The notes beneath the pieces are model-generated. The model searched no databases, was not told the origin of the DNA, and saw nothing but the letters and a program-made list of their open reading frames with translations. From Coriolopsis trogii (lineage: Eukaryota > Basidiomycota > Agaricomycetes > Polyporales > Polyporaceae): a DNA stretch of 64,000 nt. The position numbers were made by a program, and so were the translations under genes. Shown here in pieces: positions 1 through 12,132 of the stretch. The stretch lies in assembly GCA_020543525.1 (NCBI GenBank), contig JAHYIO010000039.1:2232001-2296000 (forward strand), in the 5' to 3' direction. Positions within the stretch are counted from its first letter, which is position 1. Every line of letters begins with the position of its first letter.

Positions 1-467
1 GTGAAATCGCAGTCGCGTCTGCCCTGAGGGAACGTGAGTATTCCATAGACGTCCGTGAATGCGGACTACGAACCCAAATCCGCCCGGCTTTCCAGTTGTC
101 GGGAACGGTGAATGTGACCGAGTTGGACGGCGGTGCCTCCCAGCTGAAGGTACGTCAATGCCAAGGGTTGCGCGTTTGACACCTATGTGGGTGCTCACCC
201 TGTCGGGAAGTCGGGCACGGCGGTTCCAGCGGTCAAGTCTGTATACATCTGGAAGACAATGTCTCAGCCGTACGCAGTGTAGGAAGTCAGTGAGCGATCC
301 TACTGCAGGCCTGCAAAGAAGGTCAAGTTGCAGTCTGACACGATGCGGAGATAAGCGGCGTACCAGATCGTAAAAGGGCACCCATTGGTGACAGTGAATG
401 TTCGTCCGTAGACCAAGAGAGGAGAAAATGCGAGAAAGAGAGAGGAGCTGTATGATACAAAGAGCAT
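1..467 (-). CDS. Thaumatin-like (osmotin-like) secreted protein, C-terminus cut by window edge
   Basis: N-terminal part of a thaumatin-like protein. The chosen start (ATG at 465-467) gives a hydrophobic leader of about 20 residues (MLFVSYSSSLFLAFSPLLVY), then the family opening RTFTVTNGCPFTIW. Exons read on the minus strand are 467-364, 310-304, 248-199, 143-74 and 23-1, with introns of 50-55 nt. Spliced this way the protein runs TIW-PA-MYTDL, then AVPDFPTGWEAPP, then VPDNWKAGRIW joined to GRRDCDFT, all recognisable thaumatin-like blocks. The second exon is only 7 nt; skipping it, or reading through the first donor, destroys the conserved PAM step. Family members are secreted cysteine-rich beta-sandwich proteins, some with beta-glucan-binding or glucanase activity. 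The C-terminal two thirds, with most disulfides and the acidic cleft, lie outside the window, so function beyond the family cannot be judged. Confidence 0.85.
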
Positions 468-1878
468 GCCTGTCCGTGAGTGGTCGTGAACAATGAGAGA
501 GGGCTCAAGACCGTCGACATGTATAGCGAAGAAAATTGCGTGAAGTGGAGACAGAGGATAGTTTCTTGCGCAGCCTTGGCTGCCTTGCCCCTGGAGCGTG
601 GACTCGGACCAAGTCGTGCGCAGTCGGCTGGAGCAGCCAAAAATGGTGCGCCACGAGGAGGCACAGCTTATAGTAATAACGCCGAGCACCATCTTCCCCG
701 GTTGCTTGACCCCACTGGAGGGTGAGCTTGGTGAGCTTGCAACTTGGCTATGGCTGGTTGCGGCTCCAGTCATCATGTAACAGCTCTATCATCACGATCG
801 CATGAGGTGGATAAGAAGGACACGATGTCCGTGTTCGAATGTGGTCCGTTATTGTTCTTGGGCGTGATCTCGCGCATCCTGTGTCGCAGCGACATGTAAT
901 ACTGGCGGGAGATACGTAGTACGAGCTGAAGTTGCTGAACGTTCACTGGCACTTGCTGGCATCTTTAGATCTTGTAACAGTGTGTGCTCCTACTCCGAGT
1001 TCCTCCGAGGCAAGGCCACGTGACTTTGGGCGCTTGAACAGTTGCAGACTTTAAGTTTCTCGTCGCCTTGCCTGATGCCTTCTTACTCTGCGTGCTTTTC
1101 TCTCTACCTTGTCTTTTCGACCTGCGCTGTATCGACGGATCTCCTGGATCTACTCTACTGCGTGTCCAGTATTCTATCTTGAAGCGTCCTACTTTGAAGC
1201 GTTCCTATTTGAAGCGTACAATGTTCGACCCACGGCGTTCAACTGGCCCCTCTTTCCGGTAACTCACCGCCTAGAGAACTGATCTATCGAGGTCGGTGAC
1301 GCGCGCGGATCATAGACCAGGTTGATACCAGCTTGTGGAGGCGAAGGAGGCGGTGTTTCAGCTCTTCCTCGGTGCACACACTCCGAGAGCGGTGCGGGCA
1401 TAACTGGCGCTGGATATCCTCGCTGAAATATGGGACAGTACGTTCGCATTCCTCTGAAACGTTCTCAATGACTCCGTCTCCGACAACTGCATAAATTGTA
1501 CGACTTGCCTCCTGGAACACACACTCGGCCGACCACATGGTCGCGTGGACGAGTCACCCGTGCTCATCCATCATGCTTTGAGGGACAAGCAGAACGGAGG
1601 GGACGTACGTGAAATCACTCAGGTCTGTGCCTACACGCCCGTATCCGCTCGTAGAGTGCAAGAAAAACAAAGTTGTCGACTGTCACCGAGAATGGGCTGG
1701 GTGATGGCAGGTCGTCTACTTCGGCTGCGCCATTGGAAGTACTCATTCCTGGATTTTTGGGTATTGTAGAAGGCGAGCGTATGTGGACGCAAGCGATGCT
1801 CTCTCGCTTCTTTGGAACGTTCAGATCAATCCGTGTAGGACAAGGTATCAACTCAAAGACCTCGTTGTGGCTCGACGT
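468..1878. other. Intergenic, no supportable gene
   Basis: No reading frame here shows domain content. A short plus-strand frame from the ATG at 1074 has a hydrophobic start (MPSYSACFSLYLVFSTCAV) but ends after about 40 codons and cannot be connected to anything. A short imperfect tandem repeat with core TTGAAGCGT occurs three times at about 1179-1220. Confidence 0.5.
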
Positions 1879-1886
1879 TATAAAAG
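1879..1886 (+). promoter_or_regulatory. TATA box (TATAAAAG)
   Basis: TATAAAAG lies about 210 bp upstream of the first ATG (2098) of the Kre9-like/PPPY-tail gene. No ATG occurs between the box and 2098, which supports 2098 as the start. Confidence 0.5.
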
Positions 1887-2097
1887 CAAATCCTCCGCCT
1901 TGGGCTTGGTGACAAGCTCATCTTCTTGTTATCCTTGCGTATCTACTGCGAGGAGCATCGTGGGTCCTCCTCTCTACCCCAAGGTATTTCGTGAAATACT
2001 GCATCATACATTCGTCCCTCTTCTCACGCAGGATCGGGCTCGCAGCTCAGTCGTATTCCCTTGACCGTCAGCAACGCGTTCCCGCTCTCTTCCTGGC

Positions 2098-3493
2098 ATG
2101 TCGGCACAAGCCCGGCACTTCGGGTCTCGTCTCTGTGTTCAGATTTTCCCCAGTTCTCTTACGCAGTGCCAACCGGCTCTCATCACCTGGGAAGGCGGGC
2201 AGAGTCCTTTTTACCTGAGAGTCGACGCCCAAGAGCGCGCGTCAGATCCTGGGAAGTACTCGATCATTCAGGATTCATCCTCATATAAATGGCACACCGA
2301 CGTACCTGGCGGCACGTTTGTCCAGTTCACACTGACCGACGCCGATGGTGCGACATTCCAGTCCGACATCTATATCGTAGATTTCAGTGACGACGACAGC
2401 TGCATTCACGAAGGGCGAGGTATCACGCATGCTCATCCTTCGTCGATTAGCTCCCCGAGTGCTACCCCTACTTCCTCATCGCCAGATTCCGCCTCGAACA
2501 CCTTGATGGAGTCTCCATCGATATCTCCTGATGACCCACATAGCCCTGCCATGACGCTCCTATCCTCGTCTACAACTCCAGTGGCGACGACGAGCGGCAC
2601 GGTGGGGATGGTCACCCGATCCATACCCAAGGCTTCTACGCTAGCGGCGTCCTCTTCGCTCGCAACAGCAGAAAATACCTCAGGAGCTTCTACCTCGACC
2701 TCCGATGCGCACAGTAGCTCCGAGATATACACTACCGTCGTTCCGCAATCTCCTGTCTCCACTCCCGTGCCTCCTCTGCCGCACCACAGCACTGCCAACA
2801 TTGGACTGATCATCGGCGCGGCCTTGGGCGGAGCGATAGTCGTAGCAGTCTTCGTTGTGTCAATCCGGAGGGCCAGGCGAGCCAAACCCGTGTTCGTAGC
2901 AAACCAACGTGAGTACTGACGCATGCACGCGACGCAGTCTAACCGTCTTTGCAGAACCTGCGAACGTCCGCCCTCGCATATCACTCTCTATCGCATCGGC
3001 ATACGAGGCTCCGCCTTGCAAGTGTGTCCAGCGGACTGGCACCAGACGAGTCCGTAACGAGGAGGGCGTCCTGCCAGACGCAGCCACGGACCTGGATACG
3101 CATGCTTTGGACTCTGTCATCGCCGAGCCGACAGGATCTGCTATGACTCCTCCTCCCTCGCCCGATGACACAGGTGTAGATGGGCCTCATCCTCGTACTT
3201 CCTCTAGAGCAAAGCCTAGCACTGGCGATCCACAGCGATCTGATCAGAGCGTCGAGCGGGACGGCGACTGCCTGCTTTCCGATATCGCTTCTCGTGCCCG
3301 AGAAAGAGCCGTCCGCGCCAACGAAAACACGCCCATGCGGACGGAGATGCCGGTCGGTGCCCCAGGCGAGGTCGTGTACGAGCTCGATGGCGGCGTGCGG
3401 CTTGCAGGCGGGCCGCCGGGACACTCGCCAGATGCGTCAGCGTCTGGCAGCTGGGCGACGCTGACGCTTCCTCCTCCCTATTGCCTCTATTAA
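2098..3493 (+). CDS. Single-pass membrane protein: Kre9-like ectodomain, Ser/Thr stalk, PPPY tail (copy A)
   Basis: Two exons, 2098-2908 and 2955-3493, encode 449 residues. Near the N-terminus is a block of Kre9/Knh1-like type (TQCQPALITWEGG, then FYLRVDA and GGTFVQFTLTDADG). A long Ser/Thr/Pro-rich stalk follows, then a membrane segment (NIGLIIGAALGGAIVVAVFV) and a basic stop-transfer (RRARRAK). The cytosolic tail ends in LDGGVRLAGGPPG, a linker and TLPPPYCLY, the signature shared by the cluster at 9.2-19.7 kb and by the gene at 58.5 kb. Related fungal proteins are thought to be cell-wall-facing sensors or adhesins; PPxY is the ligand of WW domains such as those of Rsp5/NEDD4 ligases. No classical signal peptide is visible after the first ATG downstream of the TATA box, so a 5' exon may have been missed or lost. 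Function is inferred. Confidence 0.7.
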
Positions 3494-4539
3494 CGTGGGG
3501 AAGGATCGGTTGAAGATGGCATCCGTTCTCGAGGGCAGGCCTTGGGCTTCTATCTATCGTTTTCGGGTGTTGTCTGTCCGGATGACGTTCCAGTGCGTTT
3601 ACTTCCTCGTACTGTACTCGTACCTGCATGCATAGACATTCGTCTCAACTATGATACGGAGTGTTCCGCCGACCAGATTCCGGATGTGACCGCGCCAGTT
3701 GAGGCTCAGCGACCGTATAGCTCTACGTCAGTGCGAACTCGATGTCCTCCCGGGCTGTCCGTGGCTAGCCTTGAGTTCGTGGCTTGTGATGAATAGCCGC
3801 GCTGGTGGTCACGAGGCACATGGTCCGACTGGAAGGAGTTCGGGGATGCGCTCGGCGTGTGTTCGTTGCGGCGAACTCGCCAGTGGCACAGTACTTTGTG
3901 AGGTTCTTCATTGCCTCATGGGCGCACAATATTCTTTCCTGAGGCCACTCTACGACAGGAGTTGCGGTCTTTAGCGTCAAGCGTCAAGCGTCAGTTGTTG
4001 TGTTTCACTGAATCGCCGCCTCCCATTGTTCTCTTTTTGCCGCGTGTGGTTGGTCTCTCTCTTCCATGCGTCTGCTTTACAAATTCTGCGAATCTGCAGT
4101 GTCTATACAGCACCGCCGGGTCCTCGTCAGCTTGGGTCATTGGGCATAACTCTCGTGGTCCGGCGCGCAAAGGACGGTGGAGAGACGACTAGATGTAAAG
4201 TGCCTCGATTGGAAACAGGAATGAGGAGCACGCTTGATGAGCTCCTGCGCTTGCTTTAGGATGGCAGAGAATTTGCTACATTGGTTGTCGCAACATGTCA
4301 ATGAGCAATGCTTACCCCTTCAGAATATCCATATTCTCAAAATCCTGCGACCCTGCAATTTGATCGTCTCAGCCGACGTTCACATATTCATTTCATTGTC
4401 CTGCGAAGTCCGTACATATCCAGTATCAGTCGCTGCATTGTGCGCGTCACTCCGCCGGTACAGCATACCAACTTGAGCACATATTGTACCATATCCTACT
4501 GTCCACAGAACTATCTTCGGTACACATGTGTTGCAGTAA
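3494..4539. other. Intergenic between convergent genes
   Basis: Space between the 3' ends of the convergent genes at 2.1-3.5 kb and 4.5-6.9 kb. No frame in it shows recognisable domains. Confidence 0.5.
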
Positions 4540-6855
4540 CTATGCAGACATTGTCTCAACGAACTTCATGCCCCCAGTCAACATGTCTTCCACGTGTCGA
4601 AGCAGTGAGTATGAGAGGCCAAGCTTGGCGTAAAGAAATGGGAGCGGACTATTATCCGCCTTGCTGGCCTTGACTGCTTCTAGCATAACACGTAACGACT
4701 GCAAGTACTCGTAGTCAAAGGACATGCCACCACTCCGAAGAGTTGTCCAAACGAGGCCATGCGGTTGGTTTTGCAATGCTTGATAGAGTGCCTGTAGCGG
4801 ACGCTTCCCGATAGCGCTGAATCGCTGCTCGAAATTCGGATCGTTCTCCGGCTGTGCGAGTCGGTGCGTGCAGTGCGCGACTAGCTCTCCGGTGAATATG
4901 ATGTCACGAATCGTTTCAGAGCTCCGGACTCCGCCACTCGTGGAACCTGATGAATTGTGCAAATGATTAGTGCTAGAGTCGGAGGCAAATGAACTAGGTC
5001 ATACATACCGCCTGCTAATTCTTCTGGGGCGAACCTTTGTAACAGAGCAGTCACTGTGGTGCAAGCAGACAAAAAATCAGCCATGCGGCGCAGCGCTGAC
5101 TGTCCACATAGCGAGTCACGCACATCGACTGGTCATTGATGCCTCCTGGACTAGGATTTGGGAATTGCGAAGGACACGTAGCACTTGGGCCGTTATAGGC
5201 CTCAGAAGCTTGTCTTCTTTTTCAGCCTCAGCGAGGCTCAGAAGTGTATCCAGCAGGGGCAGATAGTGAATGTTCGGAGTTGTGGGGGGTTTAATGATGC
5301 TCAAGATGGAGAGCACGCTGCTAGGCCAAGTGGAAGACCTTGTGGCTGGCTCGACACGAAGCATGAAGTGCAAGGCATGCACAGGCATAACGTGTAGGAG
5401 GGCAGTGATGGAGCCCGGGGTCTCGTCCCCGAGTGTCTCCTCCAGTACGCGGCCAATGTCAATGACATAGCGCGGTAAATACTCGGCTCCGAGTGCGGGG
5501 AACAGCGTGGGTGCGCGGAAAAGGTACCTTGAGTCGAAGGTTGTGGAGTATGCTAGGACGGCCATGTCGCAGTCAAGTCCTTTTGATATCAATGAGCTGG
5601 CAACCGCTCGCTGTTCACCGCCACGCCAGCCATGTAGCCTGGGAAAGAGCCTGGTGAAGAGGACTTTGGTGAAAGAATGGTATGCCGTGTAGGTGGTCTT
5701 GACTAACTTTCCAAGGATGATAGCAAGACCAAGTAGAAGACATACAAGGACAAAGAGGAAACTTAAGACTGGGAAAGGTAGTGAAAAAGCGGCAAGAAGG
5801 GAATCAAACGAGCGGCGAAGATCAGGATTGAAGAGCATCCTCGAGACCATAGACACCAACGGAATGAAGGGTCGATACAACGCCTGGAGGACAATGACAG
5901 GGATGGCCAGACCGACACGCACGATCCATCGGATGGAGTTATATGTGGGACCTATCATCCAGTAGGCAAACAAGGCCTGTGGCGACCGGTACGGGCAGTT
6001 CGAGCTGAACACCGGCGAAAGAGTGACGACGACCGAGAATAGGAAGAGGGCTCCAACGAGCGATGAGACGATGATAGCGACAGTCTCGTGCAGAGTCCAC
6101 AAAAGGACGATGAGACCGGCCAGGAAAAGTATGAGCGCAACTTGGAGGAGGAGAGGTAGTAGGACGACGATGGTTCCGACATGCCACTGCCGGAGGCCGT
6201 TAAGGCGGTATTGTCGTAGCCGCGCCGTCTCGGGTGACGTGCCCGAGAGTCCGATGCTGATCTCGTGGAGCCATTGCTTGACCATAAGTGCAATGGAGGC
6301 TGCCGCAAGACTGCATACCAGACTAGAGAACCATAGGGCATTGATGACGACTGCTGAACCTGGTGCCTTGAATGTCATAGTAATCTCCTTAAGTGGACGA
6401 CCGGGACGTGTAGAGTTGGAATAAGGAGGATGGATAGCGTAGCTGTTCAGCTGATTTGAGATCTGCTCTAGAAGAGCGTTGGTTGCGTCGGTGGGCGGGG
6501 CCTGCAACATTTGATATGACTGCACGTTGAATGCGGTTAACACCGCTGAGAAAAGGCCCGCCTATATTTTTGCTGCCTGAGGGTGTGAAGCACTCTATAT
6601 GAGCATCTGGACTCACATATAGAAGCAGATTGTCCATGTCTTCTTTCCACCCTGCGATGAGCTCATCGTTATATTCCTTTACAGCGGCCGCAGCCTCGGA
6701 CCAAGCCTTATTCTGTTCTTCTTCCGAGTACTGTCGCAGATCATCAGTACGATCATCGCTTCCTACAGTGATGGTCTATAACCCACCTGTGTATGCAAAA
6801 ACGCAGTCAGCTTTTCCTCGCATGGAGGGTTCATGACTCCGGGTACGTCTGCCAT
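4540..6855 (-). CDS. DUF6535-domain multi-pass membrane protein
   Basis: Five exons (6855-6787, 6730-6617, 6561-5178, 5128-5009, 4946-4540) give 697 residues with every junction in frame. The N-terminal part carries the DUF6535 signature: WKEDMDNLLLY spliced to AGLFSAVLTAF, then NVQSYQMLQ, then a predicted membrane block with VVINALWFSSLVCSLAAA and KQWLHE, and further hydrophobic segments (IVVLLPLLLQVALILFLAGL and others). The C-terminal half is a soluble, helical region without recognised motifs. DUF6535 proteins are abundant in Agaricomycetes and of unknown function. The start codon (MADVPGVMNPP) lies just before the first short exon. The third intron (49 nt, 5129-5177) is the least certain junction; it is needed to avoid a stop after the SMTSRC reading. 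Confidence 0.85.
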
Positions 6856-7156
6856 CTTGTCATGAAGTGTGTTCAGTGGGATAATTGAGGCGATCTGGTG
6901 AAGAGGCGTACGATATCACAGTGCTTCTCCGACTGGCTGTAGTAGGGGATGTGGACGGGTGGGTCGCACTTGAGCCTGAGAACGCGTCTTAGACACCTTT
7001 ATGCGTATACACGCGAGGCTACCTCGTGTCTGCACCTTCCATGACCCGTCAGCCAGCGGCGGCTCACCAGACCTGTCACGTCCACACTGTAACCGCTCTA
7101 ACAGCGAAGCATTGACTCATTCAAGCCAAGAAACGACATATACGATGCATTTCATA

Positions 7157-8556
7157 TTAGACCTCGACACAACGAGCTAGTACCTCCTCAGTATAGTCTG
7201 CCATCAATCGCATGCCCTCCTTCGACGGATGCCTATTGGGCACACTTCATCAGCCAAATTATCGACCCGTCCATGACCCCGGCACACACTCACCCAGGGA
7301 TATAGTAGAAGAAATGGTCCGGGTCATCGCACATCCCATCCGTCCCACAAAACTCGACCGAACAATCTACAATGCACGCATCCGTGCTCACATACCCAGA
7401 CGCCTCGAATCCGGGGTCCGGCCCGAGCACCCCATCCCAGATCCGGCTAAACTCAGCGAACGCCACGTTCAGCAGCGGGCCCTCGCCCGCCGGCTCGCCC
7501 TTGCCCGTCGAGTTGATGCCTTGGTGGAGGTCGCTGAGGCCGGAGAAGAGCGTCTGGACCATCGCGTCGCCGACGGGCGTGTGCGTGCCGCGCCCGTAGA
7601 CGTCGGTGATGAGGAAGGCGCGAGCGTTGGTGGGTGAGGAAGCGAGGATGCGGATCTGGGAGAGGATTACTTGCGCGGCGGCTTGCAGGTTCGCTTCGCC
7701 GTCGGCTGTGGGGCGCGTTGAGAGTGGGATGGGGACCAGAGCGTAGAGACGTACTTTTCGAGTTCTCGTAGTCGCTGTATGCGTGTAGTCGGTGCGGTGC
7801 GACTTGAATCATGAGAGGATGAAGACTCACTTTATGCCGAAGAATATAGCATACAATGTGGTCCCCGGGTCCAGGTCGTTAGACTGGTTCAGGAAAGTCG
7901 CCACTTGGTCCAGAATAACAGAGAGACATATGCATGGGCACCATTCGAAGCGAAGTTAACATCACACGGGTCCACGTACTCGGTATAATCCATAATCCAC
8001 TCACTCTGACCAACAAAGTCGACCTTTTTGATAGCACTTGGCCAGAGACTGAGATCCGTCACAGCGCCAGATTGCTGGGCGTACAGATAGGATATGGGCA
8101 CGTAGTACATGACATACGAGAGTAGCGAACATACCGCGTAGTCCATGATCGTAGCCCCAATGTCATCGGCAATGTCCTCCACCCATACCTTGCCGTCGGT
8201 TGACCGTCCTCCTGCTCCGGCGTCGGGCGGCACGACGACTGGTGGTGGAAGAGGGCCACCATCTTGACGACCTCCGTCGGTGTACGAGTCCTATAGCAGA
8301 TCGGGCACGATGAGCTCATGCGTCTGTGAACAAACATAGAGGGGCCTACGCCAAACGCGACGATAGTCTTGATCTTGGAGAGATCGATGCCCGCATTCAC
8401 GTCTGAGACGTTGCCCGAGAGAGGACCGCAAATCGGAGAGACTGCCAGGTGGATGCCGTTGTTGCCATCTTGTCGTGCGGCCAAGCTGGGGAGGCGTAGA
8501 GCATTCACGGACAGCATAAAGGAGGCGAGAACGAGACTGGCTACCGAAAGCTTCAT
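7157..8556 (-). CDS. Secreted SGNH/GDSL-type hydrolase (copy 1)
   Basis: Seven exons (8556-8350, 8290-8135, 8074-8005, 7903-7831, 7774-7755, 7705-7294, 7232-7157) encode 337 residues. A signal peptide (MKLSVASLVLASFMLSVNAL) is followed by VAFG joined across intron 1 to DSYTDGG, the GDS block with the nucleophile Ser. Block III is GINDY, split across introns, with its conserved Asn. The C-terminal DPDHFFYYIPG-HPSKEG supplies the Asp/His pair. It is a lipase/esterase-fold enzyme acting outside the cell; a carbohydrate acetyl esterase (CE16-like) is possible but unproven. Six Cys residues cluster near the end (ACIVDC, EFCGTDGMC). The gene has a close paralog at 60.3-61.8 kb with identical exon phases and five internal exons of identical length. 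It lies downstream of a PY-tail gene in the same orientation, as does the paralog. Confidence 0.92.
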
Positions 8557-9241
8557 GTTGGACCTAGGTAAGAAAACAGAGTAGTTCCACAGGGCTTCAA
8601 ATTGGCGCAGGTCCTAGGAAGGCGAGGCAGATCGTAGCGGCCTATAAAACGTTCTGCACCCGCTGACAGATGTTCAAAATAGACCATGTTCTGAAGAAAT
8701 GAGAGTCGCGGAGCGCGATGCATGTGGTCTGGTCTGATGAAGAACTTGAGGAAGAGCAGTGGTGAGGTCACTGGTGGTCACCAGATGAAAGAACCGTGCT
8801 GAAGACGAGACACGTAGAGCCAATCCAGATATAAGCAGGGCTTGTGACCGCCTGTATGTACTTCCTGGGCGCGATTGACGTCGCGCGAATAGCATCGTGC
8901 GACGTGGTGGATGAAGAAAGCAAGCATTGAGACATTGGCATTTGGCGGTCGTTGTTGCCTCAAGCGCAGCTGGGCGGGCAAGCGGTCCGCGACTCCGAGC
9001 CCTCCCTTAAACTCACAAAGAGCGCCCGGCTCTGTCGCGGATGCATGCTGTGGTTTACTCCATACCACGCACATGGGCTATCGTCCTCTCTGCTATAGAC
9101 CACTCCACGGTAAGTTCCTAGTCCGTCTCATATCTTGATCTTGGACCAACTTCAGATATAGATATGCATGCGTCATGGCCCATATGACTCATTAAATACT
9201 TGAAAATTATGACCCGTTGAGTCTCGCCGTCAAGGTCACCG

Positions 9242-10529
9242 TCACTCAGAATACGGGGGAGGACACGTTTCAGAACACCCGCCGTGGCTCGCGAACTCTG
9301 CACCTCCTCTTCCATCTTCATCTCCATCTCCATCTTGGCCGCTATCTCCGTCGCCATCTTCATATTCAAGTCTGCTCTCATGCTCGCCCGCTCGCCCTCC
9401 TGCGAGGCACACTCCCGCATCAACCTCGTATCTTTGCCTTCCCCCTCCACCAACTCGCTCGCCTCCGCGGCCTTTTCCGTCAACATGCTTCGTCACCTCC
9501 CCGCTCTCCCCCGCTGACGACTGCAGTGCGAAGCGCGAGTGCGCTACGGGGAGTGGGGTGGCAGTTTCATCAGGTGAGCCATATTCCTCAGCCAGCCTCA
9601 TATCTTCCATTTTCACAAGGAAGTCTGACGTGATCAGAGTGCTGGTACTCGTCGAGACCAGTTGGCGTGCGGCGTGCGGCACTCCCTCGAGCTGTGCGGA
9701 CGAGCAGGCGTTCGCATCTGTACCAACGGATGCGATCGACAATGGTCTGTTCACAGCGTCTGCTGCAGTTGTCAATCAGACAGTTCATTGGCCCGGCCCA
9801 GATGGGAGTACTCACCAGGCGCGCTGGGTGGTGCTCCATAACATCTCTTGCGGCTGACTCGAATCAGTGCTGTGATCGCGAGGAGAATGGCTATACCGGC
9901 TGCGACTGTTACGCCCGCCACCAGCCCTGGGTAGGTGCCGCTGTGTACCCCCGCGGCTAGTTGCGTGGATGATGTCAGAGGTTGAGTCGAGCCCGCGGTA
10001 GTGTAGTATGTTGAGACGACGGTGGTCGTTCTCATGGAAGTACTACCGAGTGGTTCGTAAACGACAGTGGAATAGGTGGATTCTACGTTTGCTGAGATAG
10101 GGGCAGGGCGGACGGCGGAGACTGGCGGTGGTATGTCCTTGAGAGTAGTGATGACGGTGGTCGTCAGCGTTGCTGTAGTGCTGTTTACTGGCGGAATAAC
10201 CACTGTAGTGTTTTGTGCGACTCCTGTGGATAGTGAGGAGTTGGAGGTAGTAAGGAAGGATATGGAAGTCGACAAGGTGCCCTGTTGGTCTCCAGTCGGA
10301 GAACTCGATATTATCGGCACGAGGGCTGTGCTATGATGCCTTTTTCTCGATGCTTTCTCCAATGGCTGCGTTGTCAATATCTGAGCGTTTACGTCTAGCA
10401 GCATCGCGGTTGGCTCCAAATGCGGGGCAGGCGTGGCTTCGAGGTCTATGAGGACGAAACTGGCTTGTTCTTGTTGTCGACCTCGGAGTCCCTGGGCACA
10501 CGGGAGTTGCTGAGACCGGCGGGCACTGC
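9242..10529 (-). CDS. Mucin-like single-pass membrane protein with PPPY tail (copy B)
   Basis: Two exons are clear: about 10529-9816 and 9762-9242, joined by a 53-nt intron just after the membrane segment. The extracellular part is Ser/Thr-rich (for example STTATLTTTVITT). The transmembrane helix is TYPGLVAGVTVAAGIAILLA followed by the basic RVSRKRC. The tail contains EVDAGVCLAGGRAG, a long acidic linker rich in DGDGD, and CPPPYSE immediately before the stop. The Arg after DAGV is replaced by Cys, and the residues that usually follow YSE are missing, so the tail is slightly shortened. The 5' end is uncertain: the frame is open upstream to an acceptor at about 10530, and no signal-peptide exon was identified. 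Confidence 0.65.
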
Positions 10530-11620
10530 CTAGGAGGGAAGAGGGTGGAGAACAAACCCCGGATTGGGTATGGCGGCCGCAGTCACCTTATATGCGACGT
10601 CCCACGGCGACTTGCGATGTACTATCTGCAACAGATATACTAACGTTTCTTGACCGAGAAATCATGATTGAAAAGAGCGATGATGGATCAGTTCAACCTT
10701 CACCGAGCACTTCTACCTCTTTGTCAACAAACTTGCTCGCGGCCATGGCCACCAATAGCAACAAATGACCCCGGTCGCATATGGTACGCACTGTTCGATC
10801 TTAAGTGCTGCTACCGTTACACAGAGGACCATGTGGGCTCTAGAACGAAGGTAGACGCATTGCACTGCATGAGAGCCGTTTGCGGCGGCGGCGGGAGATC
10901 ATCTCGGAGGCCGGAATCGATCATCGCAGGGCCTGATAATGACTATCGTACTCAGATGATGCAGGGAAGTGAATTATATTGTGTTATTCTTGGTCTGTAC
11001 CTGTGCGTGATCGTCTATTTCTTCTATACGCTGACCGGCCTTTCTGTCAACACGCTTCTCTGAGATGACTTGTTCAGGACCTACGTCTCGAGGACAACAC
11101 CAGAGCATCTCCTACCTGCCAAAAGTAGCTTTCAACAGAGAGACGTAGTGTCTTTCGCAGGCCACTCACATCCAGAATTCACCGGATTCTTGTGCTGGTC
11201 AAACTGCTGGATCGGTGATCTGAGACGAACGGCCAAGGCGGCCCGCGCTCCCGTTACGACACACACGACAATCCGGACAGCCGCCTGCTCCCGGCCCCTC
11301 CTCCTGGACCTCCATCTTGGCGCCGCCGCATTCGACCTCGTTCGGATTGTTCAGGTAACCACCTGTTGGTTCAGGCCTGCGCACTTAGGGAAGACGGTGA
11401 CTCTTGCCATGTTTCCTACGGCTTAGAGGTGATTTGGCCGTATCCAAGTTCACACGTGTCTCCGCTGGTTGCTCTTCTCATGTTCACCTCGACATCGCGC
11501 GCGCGTTGTTATTCTTATCCCCCATGCTCTCCCGCACGCTCAAAACCGGCTGGCACTACGGCTTCCGCTGCGATCTGCGGGTCATCATTCCCTGGTTTCT
11601 ATCGCTGTGCGACACCAAAC

Positions 11621-12132
11621 ATGAACCCGAAGATGAAGGAAAAGCTATTCCTGGAGCTTATCTACGACTTCAAAGGGCGCGGATGGTTAATGATACCTAC
11701 TGAGGACGAAGAGAAGACAGACGCACAAATCAGGGCTGACTCTGAGTCCCAGATAAAGCTATAGTATAGGGTGGCGTGGAGGTACCTCGAATACCTGGGT
11801 TACCGTATCCTGGGAGAGAAGCGTGTGGAAGTGGTAGAATTCCCCATCAAACCGCCTTCTACAATCACGAGTATGTTCTACTCGCCCAAGGCCAGAGAAG
11901 GACATCTACCCCTCGAGATGGAGTTAGATGATCTCCCGAAGAGGTTCTTGGACGTCGCAGAGAAGGTGGTTTTGGTTGGTTTATGGCGGTGGAGAGCAAA
12001 GGAAGTTTTACGAGGTATGCTGTGGAATGAGCTGATGTATGTTGACTTACACTAACGAGACAAATCTGGTTACTCCGCAGGCTCAGGCGAAGAGGGAGAA
12101 ACACGCGTACGGTCGATCGGAACGACGATTGA
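11621..12132 (+). pseudogene. Hypothetical gene with an in-frame stop
   Basis: An open frame begins at the ATG at 11621 (MNPKMKEKLFLELIYDFKG) and meets TAG at 11762-11764. The same frame continues without another stop (VAWRYLEYLGYRILGEKRVE, then LPKRFLDVAEKVVLVG) to a donor at about 12036. A 45-nt intron containing a CTAAC branch-like site joins it to a last exon ending at 12132 (LRRRGRNTRTVDRNDD). The composition on both sides of the TAG looks like one helical, charged protein. TATAG could act as a splice acceptor, but no convincing donor upstream was found, so the gene may be broken. No family was recognised. It is the only plus-strand candidate inside a run of minus-strand membrane-protein genes. 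Confidence 0.35.

Noticed and set aside
1068..1262. Short hydrophobic frame as signal-peptide exon of copy A
   Set aside because: Lies about 700 bp upstream of the TATA box that precedes copy A, so it cannot be in the same transcript if that box is used.
10668..11063. 131-codon plus frame with a hydrophobic C-terminus
   Set aside because: The N-terminal part is compositionally random and the single hydrophobic stretch alone does not support a gene; no splice or promoter evidence.
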